From Pachypanchax playfairii (Eukaryota; Chordata; Actinopteri; Cyprinodontiformes; Aplocheilidae), in assembly GCA_006937955.1 (NCBI GenBank), contig SSNP01000340.1, positions 206,421 through 270,420 on the forward strand: a stretch of DNA of 64,000 bases. The letters run 5' to 3'. Both the position numbers and the translations under genes were made by a program. Below the pieces are notes generated by a model that was not told the DNA's origin, ran no database searches, and saw only the letters and a list, made by a program, of their open reading frames with translations. Shown here in pieces: positions 33,606-45,675 of this stretch (position 1 is its first letter; each line of letters begins with the position of its first letter).

Positions 33606-33690
33606 TTCTATTCTATTCTATTCTATTCTATTCTATTCTATTCTATTCTATTCTATTCTATTCTATTCTATTCTATTCTATTCTATTCTA
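33605..33690. repeat. (TTCTA)n microsatellite at LINE 3' end
   Basis: About 17 perfect pentanucleotides grown from the LINE's own 3' terminal repeat. The FYSIL-type open frames across it are artefacts. Confidence 0.95.
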
Positions 33691-34474
33691 AATCACATTT
33701 TTAATCAGTAAATCAATTATAATACACAAGACTGAACCCACTATTGCCATGTCTGCAGGTTGAATGTATGTGTTTTTCATTGAAGACATTAGTTGCACCT
33801 GCACGCTGCCCCTTTATAAAGGCGTTTCTTCCTGTAACAAACTGCCAGTTAGGTAAATACCATTGTGCTTCTCTAGTCAGCGTTATCATTACCTGACCTT
33901 ACCTCAGCCTGCTCCCTCAGATTATCGGAAAATGGATTCTTGCATGTACCTGAACATCGCCTCTTGCCCCAGCTCATCCTGTCTGTCAGTCTGCCTACAA
34001 TCAGTGAGTAACTAGACCTTTTTCTTTAGTCACTGGCTTTCAAGATTGGATTACTGGTGTTATTAGTGCTAGCCGCTAATTCCCCCATCCTGTCTGCACT
34101 ATTATCTACTCACCCCTAAAAGCTCTTCTATCTGTGGAGCGCTCCTCTTAGGCCATCAGGTCAACCCCAAAAATGTCTTTAGAAAATTAATCTCGTTCCG
34201 ACCTCAGGCATCTACAAATAGTTTGCTTCAAAAAACAAGTATGTTTATACTGAGTTCAAAAGTAAAAGTTCTCCTTCTGTAATAGAGCAATTTATTATTA
34301 TCATTGTTTTAATTCGGGACTAGTTCATCTGGAGTGTAATGAGAAAGTAGCAAAACATCTGTTACATGTTCAAATTTGGACCAATCCGGTGGCTGCATTT
34401 GGTCTGCAGTGCTTTGTGAGCGTTAGCAGTGTCAACTTTCAAAGCTTTACAAGCGTTTCCAGCGTTGAAGCTTA

Positions 34475-36015
34475 ACCCCTTCTTTCCACCGGATGCATCA
34501 GCAGCGCGTTACTGCAGCAGCACGTCATACGCAGCTGATAGATACCGCCGTAGTCAATAGAACCCTTTCCACCGCATCCGTCAGCAGCACGAGTAGAACG
34601 CGTCTCAGGAGCGATATGCGCTATGCATCTGAAACAAGTATATCACATCACATTGCATCACAAGTTTGACATTTTGGAAAGGGGAAGACATCTACCTTGA
34701 AGATCGAGGTTGAAAAACAGTTGAAAAGCAGTTCTCACAACCTTGTTTAATTGCGGTGTGGTGAAGCAGAGACAATTGCTGAATAATGGCACTCGACGAC
34801 AGGTTTTTGTAGACCGAAATACGCTCAAAGGGAGCAGCCCTCTGGATCTTTAAATGTCCTTCATTTTTACATAAAATGGACAGAACATAAACACAAACCT
34901 TTTGGAGCCATGTTGTAGTTTTTTTTTCTGCTTGTTGTCGTGTATACTGACGAAGTCACGCGAGATTAGCAAAATCACTTTGTGCTCTTTCAATGACGGT
35001 TTCTTCCCTGCTGCTACGCGCCTCATACGCACCCGGTGGAAAGTATGGAATTAAATTTCAGTCAAAAATCCTGAGCAAGATTTTCTGCAGCGCAATCCAC
35101 AACACGTGCGTGAATTCGCCCTACACGCCCGCGTATGATTCATTACACGAGTATTCATGAACCGCACGTGTGGATCTCCATACAGGCACCTGTACATGAA
35201 GCTCTCATATGAGCGTGAAGGCAAACCAGGAGAGGCTGTGCGCTCGAAAGGAAAGTTTGCCCCCGCAAGTAAAAGTAATTATGACTGTTTGGAGGAGGAG
35301 ACTAAGGCCCGGTGTGATCCTCATGTGATTGGTCATTTTATATCAGTCACTGCCCACCGAAAGAACCAGCGGCAGCTTCCTGCTGGTGGTGGAAGAAGAA
35401 CCAGCCATAGAACCAGCTGCCGTCATCATTTTTTTTATCGAAATATCTGTACAAAACAAAGCAACAACAAAACATTATTGTAAAATCGGAGTTGCATTTA
35501 CAGAAGTTAAAAGAACATAAACAGATCTGTATCATTATTACGTGATAGATTTATTGTTCGAACAATATACTTTTCACGTTTGTACAATATAATATCACGT
35601 TATTACGAGAAAACGTTATTGTTCCAGAGGCCACCCTGGCGGCGTTTTTGCCCTGTTTGAGCTGCTTGTTCCTGGGCATGGAGGCTGGATGTTCTCCTGC
35701 TCTGGAGCTCCAGGGACCGCCCTGGTGGGATTTTCCACCTGTTTGAGCTGCTTTCTCCTGGGCATGGAGGCTGGATGTTCTCCCCTCCTGCTCTGGAGCT
35801 CCAGGGACCGCCCTAGCGGGATTTTTACTCCGTTTGGGCTGCTTTCTCCTGGGTATGGAGGCTGGATGTTCTCCCCGTGTGCGTGCTGCAGAAAATCTCA
35901 CTCAGGATTTTTGACTGAAATTTAATTACATACAAAGGGCCAAGCAGCAGAATACGCGAGCGAGACGTGCTGCTTCAGTAACGTGCTGCTGACGCATCCG
36001 GTGGAAAGGAGGGGT
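34475..36015. mobile_element. TIR element, CTTTCCACYGG family, long copy
   Basis: The left ACCCCTTCTTTCCACCGGATGCATCAGCAGC and its inverse GCTGCTGACGCATCCGGTGGAAAGGAGGGGT (to 36015) form a roughly 31-bp TIR with few mismatches. Interior GAGCCATGTTGTAG to CTTGTTGTCGTGTATACTGACG parallels 8215-8270 of the shorter copy. No target duplication is evident and no transposase was found. It includes a small minisatellite (35636-35880). Confidence 0.75.
35636..35880. repeat. 86-91-bp tandem repeat, three copies
   Basis: Three units, each with GGCATGGAGGCTGGATGTTC or a close variant (about 35675, 35761, 35852), and CTCCAGGGACCGCCCT in two. The minus-strand frame 35551-35901 (repeated EHPASMPR) is an effect of the repeat and has no other support. 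Confidence 0.85.
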
Positions 36016-39000
36016 GAAATGCGAGCAACACAGAAGTTCAGCTAGCTGAACTTTTGACGCTCTTGAAGCGGCATGTCAACCAATCAAAGCGTCTCATCGT
36101 AGAGGCGTAGTGACGTCACTGCAGGTAACCTGAATGAAGCAGGAAGTCATCAAACTGGGCGCAGCCCAGATGGAAGTAGCATCCATACATAGCTCCTGGA
36201 GCAAATGGTTAAACTCCCCAAACTCAGAACGCATCTGATAAATGGGGTTTATCCACAAATGGCACCGATGCACCCGGCGTTGACGTTGTCTAGATTTATG
36301 GAGTAAATAAAGCCAAGCCACTCTCTCAATATGATCCGCCATAGCTCAGAACATCCGATAATAAAGGAACCCCGCCTACACGCTTTTTTTAACTGACAGG
36401 CGTTACAAGCTTCAATGCCTATGCACTCTAACTGGCAGGGGTTAAAAGCTTCAACTTTCAAGCTTCAAACTTGAAGCGTTGTGAACGTTGCTTGACGTTT
36501 ACAAAGCGACACGTGTGAGTGCACTGTAAGATTTATCTTCTTTCTCCAAAATTTGTAACTTTGTTAAATTTAATGCTGTTTCAAGAAGTATAGATGTTCA
36601 TCCAGTTTTAAGAACAGTTTGTGTTTTGTCTATAGTCACCATCTCTCAACCTTATAAATATAACACTGTTTCTCAGAATGAAAGAATCATGCACTGAGCC
36701 TGAATGATTTGCCACGTTTGTTATAATGCCCTGCCAGTCGCACACAACCTTGCGCTGCAAGATGGGTTCTCACAAGATTTGGAGTTCTCCAAACCCACGA
36801 AAATCCATCGTGTACCATTCCAGCTAAAACCGTCTATCTCGGTCAAAAAAAATTCTGACCAATTATTCTGCTTTGGGGCGAGTGTTCAGGTGTGATGATA
36901 GCAGTAAGTGCCCAAGCAAATCAAAGCAAACATGGCTGCGCCGGTGGACGCACGTGTAGAAGCAGCTATTGAATCTTTTTTAGGAGAACTAAAGACGATT
37001 TCTTGGTTGAAAAATGAGCAAAGGTAAGAACTTTTTTCTTTTCTTGGTGGTAACGATGTCTGTGCTTTACTCTCAACTGGATTTACAAGAGCTTGATATA
37101 CTGTGATTGGCTAAATCATGACAAATCATGGTAGGTGGGCACTTTCTGGCACATTCTCCAATCAGCACAAAACATTACACTAGATGGCCCTCCCTCTTGT
37201 AGATGGTTTCAAATGGAGAGGTTCCAGATGTATGTGTTTCCCCGACTCCACAAGAGGTGGGGCTACACATAGATCTGGTAGAGCCAGGTTACGAGTTTGC
37301 GGTTCCTGTACACAATATCTCTGTCCGACAGGGGAACAAGTTGCACATGGATGCAGCTTATTGCTCCAATAATCAATATTCATAAAAGCCTTGCTTAGTT
37401 TAAAGTAACACAAGTGTTTGGAAAATTTATGTACGTAGTTGCCCGCGCAACATTGCATTCAAAATCTATGACAACACACTAGAAAAACTGCCCGAGATAC
37501 CAACACTAACTGCCACAGTGCACTGGACTGATCCAGATGTCTTTCTGTGCCTTCTCCTTGCAACAATGACTTCAACCATTTTTGTGCGAATTTAAGACAT
37601 ACTTTTCAAAGACGGGAAATATAGGCTCAAAATTAGAAACCGCAAACAGGTCCATGTTTGATAAATCACACTGTGCCTGGAACACCCAGTTATTTACATG
37701 TATGTTCTCCTTCCAATATTTTGTGTCTTATGACAGAAAAGTCCACATCGTATATTCATCAAGGGCAAAAGTGCTAAAAGGATTTTGTGAATCTAGCGAC
37801 AGGTTTAACAGGCCCAATTTTACCTGCACGCCATTAGTAAATCACCGGCTGCTGAGAGGTTTGCACCTGTTTTAACAATTGCAAACCTTTGATACTGTAA
37901 ATCAGACCCATTGTCTGTACTTGTTCCTTGTAGAGGTAGTGATGGCACTATATAAGCCTGACCCCTGATTGGAAACCTTTGCCTGTGAGTTTTGGATTCT
38001 AGATTTCTGACTCACGTTCACTGCTGACCATGACCTGTGTCCTCATCAGAACTGTAGGTCTCATTCATGTTTCAATTTCAAGAAATAAGAAGAGAAGCAA
38101 GAAAAGGATTGTTTATTGTGGAGAGAATTGTTATTGGAGGATAAGGAGGATCTGCTTGTGCACTTGGAAAAGGTTTGTTTTTCTGAAGAGAGTCTGAAGA
38201 GGTCAAAAGAAGAGAATTCAAGGGAGTTTAACTCGGAAGAGGATCCTGAAAGTTCTGGCTATCCTTCACTTACCTGTGTGTTGTCACGACTAACCCATCT
38301 GTCTTTTTGAGATCAGTGCAAACCACTTACCTGTGTTTCTCCCTCACTGCTCGCTGTTTCTGCACAAAGATTTATCTTTCACAGAAGTTGCTGCTCCACT
38401 GAACCATATTCCTGACTTTGCCTCACCTGCTCACTTGGTGCATTTCTGTTTTCACTCCACTGTTTTTTGAAAAATACAATAACCACTCCTATCATTTGAG
38501 TAATTTTAGCTGTTTGTCTGGACTGTTGCTACCATCTTCCCTCTCCTACTGTGTTGCCCATGTTCCCGCTACATCGAAGATACTACATCCTTGCCACTGA
38601 AATCTCACTCTGAGCAGTTTTAATAAACTTTCCTGCCTTGTGCATTTTCACCTTATAATGCAACACTGGATGAAAATAAATCCAACGAAATATTAGAGTG
38701 TCTAACCTTTTTCATTTTATTTTTGGGTGGCAGCTTGTTTTTTTGGCCAGGCAGTGTATAACATGCGGCTAACACCACAAAACCTCAAGATCTTCCTACA
38801 CCAGTCACACCTGCATTGTTGCTGTTTGTGGTGCTAAAGCAGCTCTACGCAGGACTGTGTTATGCATGAACTGCTGTAACAGGTGACAGGAGCATCCTTC
38901 TGGATTTATACTGTACCATCACACACTCTACTTGACAGAAAAATAAATCTTTCCAATCAACTGAGTATGATTTACAAAATTTTCCCTTTCGAATTACTAA

Positions 39001-39528
39001 AATTGTGATATTTTAGTAAGATAATCGATTCCAGAACATAAAAACACATTTTTCAGTATTAATCTGCACATCCCTATTACAAACTATTTTCTTGCCCCTC
39101 ATACATCAAGTTTGTGGTGGACAAGATGATCTGAGTAAATATGTTATTTTTTTAGAATACTGCAGCAACTGGTACTCAAACCTTCAAGGTTGTGGCACTG
39201 TATGTTGTTAGGAGTTAGCAATAGCATTTAGATGAAGTCTTTCTAACAGTGTTTCTGACATTTATGTGTTTGCTAACTGCACTTCAGGTCTACTGTTGAC
39301 TGTATAAATGGGGCCATTCAGGAGTAACACGCATTAGAACATCATGTTTGAGGGACCTTGGACCCCTATTATTACTATCGGCAGTTGTAGTTGTAGGGCT
39401 TTTTTGTTTGTTTATTTGTTTTGTCAGTAAAAAATAAAATTTAAAAAGAAAAAAAAGTTGATTTACTAAAATCCAGAACTGTTTTTTTTTCAAAGAAGGC
39501 ATAAAAATAACAAACATTTTGTGTTTAC

Positions 39529-39656
39529 CCTGAAGTTTATCTATGAAGCAGTACACATCATATTTCTCTGAGGGGTCACGGAGGCCGTATGTTCTCACGC
39601 CCGGTTGATTCCTCAGATCACCTGCACAGCCTGGGCGAGGATGAGTGATTGGATAT
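39529..39656 (-). CDS. vcan: Lectican (versican-like) Link module 1 exon, second half
   Basis: The 128-bp exon lies between acceptor TTTTCCCCAG (39657-39666) and donor GTAAAC (39528). Its first base completes the Arg codon left by the upstream exon (AG|A), giving TVRYPITHPRPGC, and it ends on one base that joins the Link 2 exon as Gly. It contains the third and fourth Cys of Link 1 (RPGCAGD, DVYCF) with GVRTYGLRDPSEKYDVYCF. A 128-bp exon here is the invariant lectican arrangement. CFIDKLQG resembles versican at this position; RPGC with RDP also appears in neurocan, so the paralogue is not certain. Hyaluronan contacts are shared with the upstream half. Confidence 0.87.
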
Positions 39657-40023
39657 CTGGGGAAAACAACAATGATATATTTAGTGCTGTGTAAAGTTTT
39701 TGCAGCATTAGAGATTTCTTCTAGTTTTGTTTTTTTTGTCATTGACAGACATATAAACAGGGTCTTGTTTAATCCCTCTAGGAGTTTTCCTTGGGAAATA
39801 TAAATTTCCATAATAGCTGCATTGCCAAAACAGTCAGAGACATGAACCAAGTCAAAATAAAAAGCAAGTCGGGGGGGCACTGCTGAGGAGTAACAATGTA
39901 GGACGTGTTTTGCGGTAGTGCCAATGGAATGTGATCTTTAATTATATTTTGCGCCATCTTATCCTTTTTTCAGAACACTGAACTATTTGATACTGAGTCC
40001 TGTTATCCAACCACTGTCTACTG

Positions 40024-40245
40024 TTGGTGGTAAATATGGGAAAACACAACTCGAACAAGGCTGACCACGAAGTTCCAGCCAAACAAGATGCTAACACTGC
40101 TTTGCTGGCCCAAATGAAACAAATGCTAGATGAGTCCTGCACCAGTTTCATCAACAGGTTTGAGAATATTGTTTCAAATGGGGTTAATTCGGCAGCTGTG
40201 ATACCTTTGGGGACAAAGATTAAATCATTTGAGAGAACTATACAT
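40024..40245 (+). pseudogene. Possible LINE ORF1 N-terminal fragment
   Basis: An open stretch reading MGKHNSNKADHEVPAKQ, then LAQMKQMLDESCTSFINRF resembles the polar, helix-prone N-terminus of fish L1-type ORF1 proteins. It is cut off at 40246 by the TGTCA-ended repeat. Recognition is weak; a chance frame is the alternative. Confidence 0.25.
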
Positions 40246-40690
40246 TGTCATGACTGGGGTTGCTTGTTTTGATTTTTCCTGTTTTCATCTGTGGGTTTAT
40301 TTTTCCTTTCAGTTCTTTGTTTTATGGGATTAGTTTTAGGGTTAGATTTCTCTGTTCTCCTTGTCTTTGTCTAGTACCATTATGTTCTGTATACTTGTCA
40401 TGTTTTCTACTTTGGTTCCGGTTCGTGTTTTATTTTAATAACTATTGTACTTCCTATTTTCTCTCCCATGTGCATGTGTCTTGATTATGTTCCTCTGTTT
40501 CCGGTTCCTCCTGTTTACCTTTCGTGTTCCCTTAGTTTGGTATTTTTCTGTTCAGGTGTTGTTCAGGTGTTTCTTGTTTAGTTATGTGTTCAGCTTCTGT
40601 TTCGTGTCCAGGTGTTTTGAGTTTGTTCATCAGTTCATTTTTGTATTTAAGTCTCGTGTGTTTGTTAGTCCAGTGTCAGTATGTATTTGA
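40246..40690. mobile_element. TG-ended LTR-like element, truncated copy
   Basis: It starts TGTCATGACTGGGG and contains TTTTTCTGTTCAGGTGT and GTTCAGGTGTTTCTTGTT in common with the elements at 15660-16377 and 45910-46550. No CA-ended right terminus was found before the gypsy remnant begins. Confidence 0.5.
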
Positions 40691-40787
40691 TAGGGAGGGC
40701 GGTGCCTTAGCGCCCTCTATTGGCCAGCCGCCACTGTTCAGCTCCAAATATTACTCAACATGTTTACCGTTCTCCTTAGCACTGAAA

Positions 40788-42112
40788 TCAAAGAGCAAAC
40801 ATCGACTTTAATGGCAAATATAGTCCTTCAGGTATCCAGGCTGTTGCACTACCCGACCTGGTGATAGTACCCTGCAGGCCCCTTGTGCTCGATGCTGGCA
40901 CTGTGCTGTTCAATCTCTCAGGCTGGGGATGTGTTGGCATATCCCTGTTTCCCTCCACTGCCCCTCTCAGGAGGCGACGATTCCTCCTGAGGACTCTGCC
41001 GTTGTCCAGCTCCACCTCATTGGATCGGTACACACTTGGGAACCAATCTTGCTCCATAAGGTGAAACTCAGTCGAACTGAACTGGGGCCCATTGTCAAAA
41101 AAAAACAAAATTTGGTATTCCTTGTTGTGCAAAATGAGCCTTCAGTTTTCTGATCACAGTACTCGACTTAGTATCTGGTTGGTAGTCTATCTCCCAAAAG
41201 TTGGAATAGTAATCAACAGTTATTAGGTAGTCTTTAGCCTCAAAGCTGAATAAATCTGTCCTAACTTTGACCCACGGCCTGATGGTCTGCTCATGTGGTT
41301 GTAGTGTCTCTTTCTTTTGATTTACATCTACAGATCGGCATATGTCACATTTGGCAATGTACTTCTTGATGTGATCGTTCATACCGTGCCAGAAGACACA
41401 GTCTCTTACTCTCCTGAGGCATCCTTCTGTTCCAATGTGTGATGAGTGTATTCTTTGTATGACATCTGCTTGGAGTGCCTCTGGAATCACCACTCTCTCA
41501 CCCTGGAAGACCAGTCCATCCTGTGTGCTCAGTTCATCCTGCACAGAATGGAATTGGGTTATTTCATCAGGTGCTGCTTTTTTACATGCAGGCCACCCCT
41601 TCTGTATTGTCTTTATCAGTGTCTGTAGTTTCTGGTCGGTTCTCGTCCCCGAACGTATTTTCTCCATGCTTTCTGTTGAAACAGGCACTTAATCCACCAT
41701 ATTCACACAATCTGTCTCCAGTTCTGTCTGGCTTTTGCTGGTGTCTTGTAGGTATGCTCTACTCAGTGTGTCAGCGAGGAGCATATCCCGGCCTGGAACA
41801 TATGTTATGCTGATGTCATAATTCTGTAGCCTTAACAGCATACTTTTATGTGCATGTAGTAATGGCTTCTTTATAATGCTCTCCAGTTACTTGTGAGCGG
41901 ATTGCACTTTAACATAACGTCCGTACGTGTACTGGTGGAATTTCTCTATGCCAAACACAATGGCCAAACATTCCTTTTCAATTTGTGCATATCCTGTCTC
42001 TGTGATTGTGAATGCATGACTTGCAAATGCCACTGGTTTTCCTTTTTGAGTGAGAGCTGCTCCTAGCCCTGTCTTGCTGGCATCACACTGCAGCGTTAGT
42101 TCCTCTTTTGAG
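40788..42112 (-). pseudogene. Gypsy RNase H and integrase remnant
   Basis: RNase H is readable from 42105 down (LQCDASKTGLGAALTQKGKP, EKECLAIVFGIEKFHQ) and stops at a TAA near 41888. Integrase (41688-41095) has the HHCC zinc site (HSSHIG and CDIC), and the first two catalytic positions lie in VRTDLF and, across a frame break, DNGPQF. The stretch holding the third catalytic residue is missing: the frame jumps to a basic tail (RVLRRNRRLLRG) in 41132-40788. Integrase would insert cDNA into the host genome; this copy cannot. Confidence 0.8.
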
Positions 42113-42943
42113 CTATTGTATTTCAGAACTGGGACTTGAGTTATTTTTTTCTTCTAATTTTTTGATTGTACTCTCCTGCACGTCTGTCCACTCCCACAGG
42201 CTGTCTTTCTGTGTCAGCTGCCTAAGAGGCTCACGGTCATCTGACAGGTGTTCGTAAAATTTAGCCAGATAGTTGACCATTCCGACTAGTCTCTGCACTC
42301 CTTTTATGTCCGTTGGTGCTGGCATTTCCATGATGGCTCTCACCTTCTCTGGGTTAGCGCTCAGTCCCTCTGCGGTAAGTAGATGTCCGATGTACAGCAC
42401 TTCCTGCCTTCTTAGTCTGAATTTGTCCGCATTTAATTTGATGTTCTTTTTCCTGCATCTTTCCAGAAAGAGTCTCAGGTTTCTGTCATGATCTTTCACT
42501 GCTTCCTCTGTCGTTTCTCCTTTTCTGATGATCAGTATGTTGTCAGCAATAATGTATGTGCCCGACAAGTTCTCCAATGCCTGCATCAGTTTGCGCTGAA
42601 AGACTTCTGGCGCTGGGCTGATTCCCATCGGCATTCTTAGCCACCAGAAACGACCAAAGGGCATTGCGAATGTTGTTAAATGACTTGACTCCTCCGTAAG
42701 TTTAACGTGCCAAAAGCCATGTTTCACGTCACACACTCTGAAGATCTTTGCTTCTGAAACCTCTGGCAGGATGTCCTCCATTGTTGGCAATGGAAAATGA
42801 CTGCACTTTAAAGCTTTGGTAAGCGGTCTTGGGTCAATACATATTCTCTGTTTGCCATTTGGTTTCTGCACTGTCATCATGCCGCTGGTCCACTCAGTAC
42901 TGCATTGCACTGGAGCAATAATTTCTCTGTCTACTGGTTGCAT
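42113..42943 (-). pseudogene. Gypsy reverse transcriptase domain
   Basis: The 276-codon frame includes TEWTSGMMTVQKPNGKQRIC (fingers), FRVCDVKHGFWHVKL (catalytic Asp; normally LDxxxGF), MPFGRFWWLRMPMGISPAPEVFQ and the active-site region TYIIADNILII, where the second Asp of the usual xxDD box is Asn. Thumb blocks LSANPEKVRAI and LVGMVNYLAKF follow. The domain is otherwise uninterrupted, but loss of an active-site Asp should abolish polymerisation. Confidence 0.85.
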
Positions 42944-43121
42944 CTGTCTAGTGGTTGCATCATCAACACTGGGACTCTGCGTTTTGGCAGTTTATTTCCA
43001 CTCCTTATTTTCCTTCTAAACATCCATCTCCGCTGAACACATCTCAAAACTTAGTCTTTATTTCCTCCAACATCCATGTATGTTCTTCAGGTATGTTTTT
43101 TGTCACTGAGCTGTCTAAAGC

Positions 43122-43343
43122 CTAAAGTCTAAAGTTGTCATATTTGACATCTATTTGCTTCATTGCTTGACTTGCCGTTCTGCCGAGTAGAGGCATTTTG
43201 CAATCCTCCCCAACCACTAGGAACTCGACTTTGTATTTTTTATTGTTTCTTGGATTTGTCATCTTGACCTTGCATCTGCCTAATGGAGACAGTCTCGACT
43301 TGTTATATATCACTAAAACCTTGTCAGTGTGCTCCATTTTCAC
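43122..43343 (-). pseudogene. Gypsy aspartic protease region
   Basis: KVKMTNPRNNKKYKVEFLVV then PLLGRTASQAMKQI is the C-terminal half of the retropepsin-like domain typical of gypsy elements (ILGR/LLGR motif). The catalytic DTG region lies upstream in another frame and is not clear. Confidence 0.6.
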
Positions 43344-43425
43344 ATCCAGGTTTAACAGGTTGATGGGAATAACGTTGCATGCGCTCCACAGTCAATCTGA
43401 AACTTCACTAGCCTGTTGTTTATCA

Positions 43426-44270
43426 TCATGCTTGCAAACAGCTGTTCTTGATTTTTTTTCCTGTCTCTTCAATCTGATTCACATCTGCTGTAGACAGTGT
43501 CATAGCCGTGACTGTCATTACGTCTTCAAATAAGTCCTGCTCTGTCACTGTGTGGACTTTCTTTCTTTGTTCACAAAGTTTGTTGTTACTCCTGCATGTT
43601 ACTGCAAAATGATTTTCTTTGCCACATTTCTTGCATTGTTTTCCATACACTGGACATTTGGATTTCTGTTTTACATGTGTTCTTCCACAAAATCTGTAGG
43701 ATATCTCTTTGTCCAATTCTTTTTTCTCTTTCTGTTTTATTGCATGCAACTCTTCAATGCTTTGACCCATTATTGTCTTGTTGTATTCTCTTGAAATCTC
43801 AATTGCTCTGCTGATATCTAGACATCTGTCTCATGTGAGGTTCTCCTCTCTGAGTAACCCTTCTCTCAAAGTGGGACTATTTGTACCACAGACAATTCTG
43901 GCTCTGATTAATGAGTCCTTTAACTGTTCAAAGTTGCAGCTGCTTGCCAGCATTCTCAGGTCTGTTACATATTTATCAATACTTTCTCCTGGAGCCTGAT
44001 TGCCTGCAAAAAATCATTCTCCCAACAGTTTCATTAACTTTGGGATAACAGTGTTCATCTATTTTCTTTATTAGGTTACTTACTATCGTCCGTGTCTCTG
44101 ATCCAATTAGGGTCCCATAGACCTCTCTGCTGCGTTCCCCAATGAGGTAATAAAAAAGCTTCACTCTTGCCTTTTCCTCTGCGTCCGGCAGCACTAGCTC
44201 CATGTAGAGTGTAAAATCTTCTTTCCATATTTTCTACACCTTTGCTAGGTTTGGCGAGTCCATGCTCCAC
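43426..44270 (-). pseudogene. Gypsy gag remnant with zinc knuckle
   Basis: Minus-strand frames 44270-43976 (AEEKARVKLFYYLIGERSRE) and 43770-43426 carry capsid-like and nucleocapsid-like sequence. CPVYGKQCKKCGKENHFAVTC has the CX2CX4HX4C knuckle (C-KKC-GKENH-FAVT-C) preceded by a basic segment. Frames are interrupted between 43770 and 43976. In a working element gag packages the RNA. Confidence 0.7.
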
Positions 44271-44675
44271 TCTGCAGGTGGCTTTGATCCTTCCATCCCT
44301 GACGATGCGGTCTTTCCTTCACCAGCATCTCACCTGCTGTGCCGAGCCATTAGCACCTCCAAGGCTAACTAGCCTATCTGCTAACGTCGGCAGCCTCCAC
44401 TTCGCCTTCCATCACAGAAGTGCTGGGTAGCTTTTTTTAGACACCGCTGCCACCATGTTTCATCTTGGTCTCTTCACAAACTTCACGAGATGCTTGGTTA
44501 AACTTACCCTTACTACAGGGAATCTTTATTCAACTTTCCAGTCACAACTTATTGGTAGCATGTAAGTTTTTCCTGGTTCCTCCTGTGGTGTCACACTCTA
44601 AAACCCTCCGGGCGGAACACAAAACATATCAATGCAATTCCCATTGCTACAGGTAAGACTAAACTAAACTTAACT

Positions 44676-45450
44676 ATGGAAACATTTAAATACAAACAGA
44701 TGATTGACAGACCTACACGAGTTACTAGAAAGGGTGAAACCCCTATAGATCTGATTTTCACAAATGGGCCAGAGAGACTAACAAAAACATACAATCTTAT
44801 TACTGGCCTTTCAGATCATAATGTGACACTGGTCATTAGAAAGTTAACAGTAAAGCGTCTAGCTTATCATAAAAAAACAGAAAATCATACTTTAACTACT
44901 GGAATTCCCAAATCTGAAATGGTTGACTTTGTACATGATCTAAAGCAAGCCAATTGGGAAAGGGTAATCAGAGAGCCTGATATAGACCACAGTGCAAGCA
45001 GTTTTGTCTCGACCCTTCATGGTATAATTAGCAAGCACACAAAAACCTGGAAAAGTAAACCTAAGAAAAAATCCCTTCCATGGTTTAACAGTGATATCTG
45101 TCAGCTCATCAAAGAGCGAGATTTTGCTCTCAAAAGACCTTTAATGACTAAAACCGATACTGATCATCTTACTTACACTAGACTAAGGAATAAAGCAGTG
45201 TCTGAGCTGCGGAAAGCTAAGACAAATTATTTTAATAATCTTATTGAAGAGGCAAATTGCAACAGTTCTAAACTGTGGCAACAAATAAATAGAATAACCA
45301 ATTCTAACAAGCAAAAGCACTCAAGGACAGCCTTAAAATACGTGATGAACTCATTAATAGTAATGAGTCAATTGCAAATGGTTTTATTTTTTTTTATTGA
45401 GTCTGGGAAAGAACTCATTGACTCAGAAGAGTCATTTTTAATCAACTGAC
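44676..45450 (+). pseudogene. LINE endonuclease C-terminus and linker
   Basis: The 257-codon frame has TPIDLIFTNGPERL and GLSDHNVTLVI (SDH catalytic motif of AP endonuclease) followed by the WKSKPKKKSLPWFNSDICQL linker and RLRNKAVSELRKAKTNYFNN. The first endonuclease blocks (TETW, GDFN) are missing upstream, where gypsy-flank sequence begins. The frame ends after a poly-T tract at 45386-45395, probably a slippage frameshift. Confidence 0.75.
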
Positions 45451-45675
45451 CCATCCCGTGATTAATTTGATAATGATCACATAAATTCCTTCTATATAAA
45501 AGAAGTATCCCAGGATAAAGTTAAAAAAACATGAGTAACTCCATGGCAAAGGATATCCATAACTTAAATACTACATTTATTAAGAAACATCAGTGTTATC
45601 TGTTGGAGCCAATCACATATTTAGTTAAATTTATTAATTCTAACAAACAGATTTCCAGAAAGCTGGAAAACTGAA

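Larger units (their letters stand above)
29603..39528 (-). other. Intron between Link 1 and Link 2 exons (9.9 kb)
   Basis: It carries the TTAA element with nested insertion at 31087-32318, a LINE 3' end at 33045-33690 and the TIR element at 34475-36015. In 29640-31080, 32330-32850, 33700-34400 and 36530-39520 I see only AT-rich non-coding sequence with no recognisable exon. A TATATAAG at 37950 and AATAAA at 38621 hint at a decayed retroelement but are not enough to call one. Confidence 0.75.
40788..44300 (-). mobile_element. Ty3/gypsy LTR retrotransposon, decayed, no LTRs seen
   Basis: On the minus strand the order is gag with zinc knuckle, protease, reverse transcriptase, RNase H, integrase: the Ty3/gypsy order (integrase last). 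Frames are broken at several places and the last catalytic part of integrase is deleted. I could not find a matching pair of LTRs or a target duplication at either side. The pol sequence is of the type often annotated in fish as K02A2.6-like. Confidence 0.85.

Noticed and set aside
33511..33711. Frame encoding repeated FYSIL
   Set aside because: It is purely a product of the TTCTA microsatellite.
35551..35901. Minus-strand frame with repeated EHPAS motifs, as a possible repeat protein
   Set aside because: It lies in a tandem repeat within a non-coding TIR element; no start context, no homology recognised.
38116..38310. Glu/Ser-rich 64-codon frame as a small gene
   Set aside because: There is no recognised family, no splice context and no conservation evidence; its length is within chance for AT-poor intron sequence.
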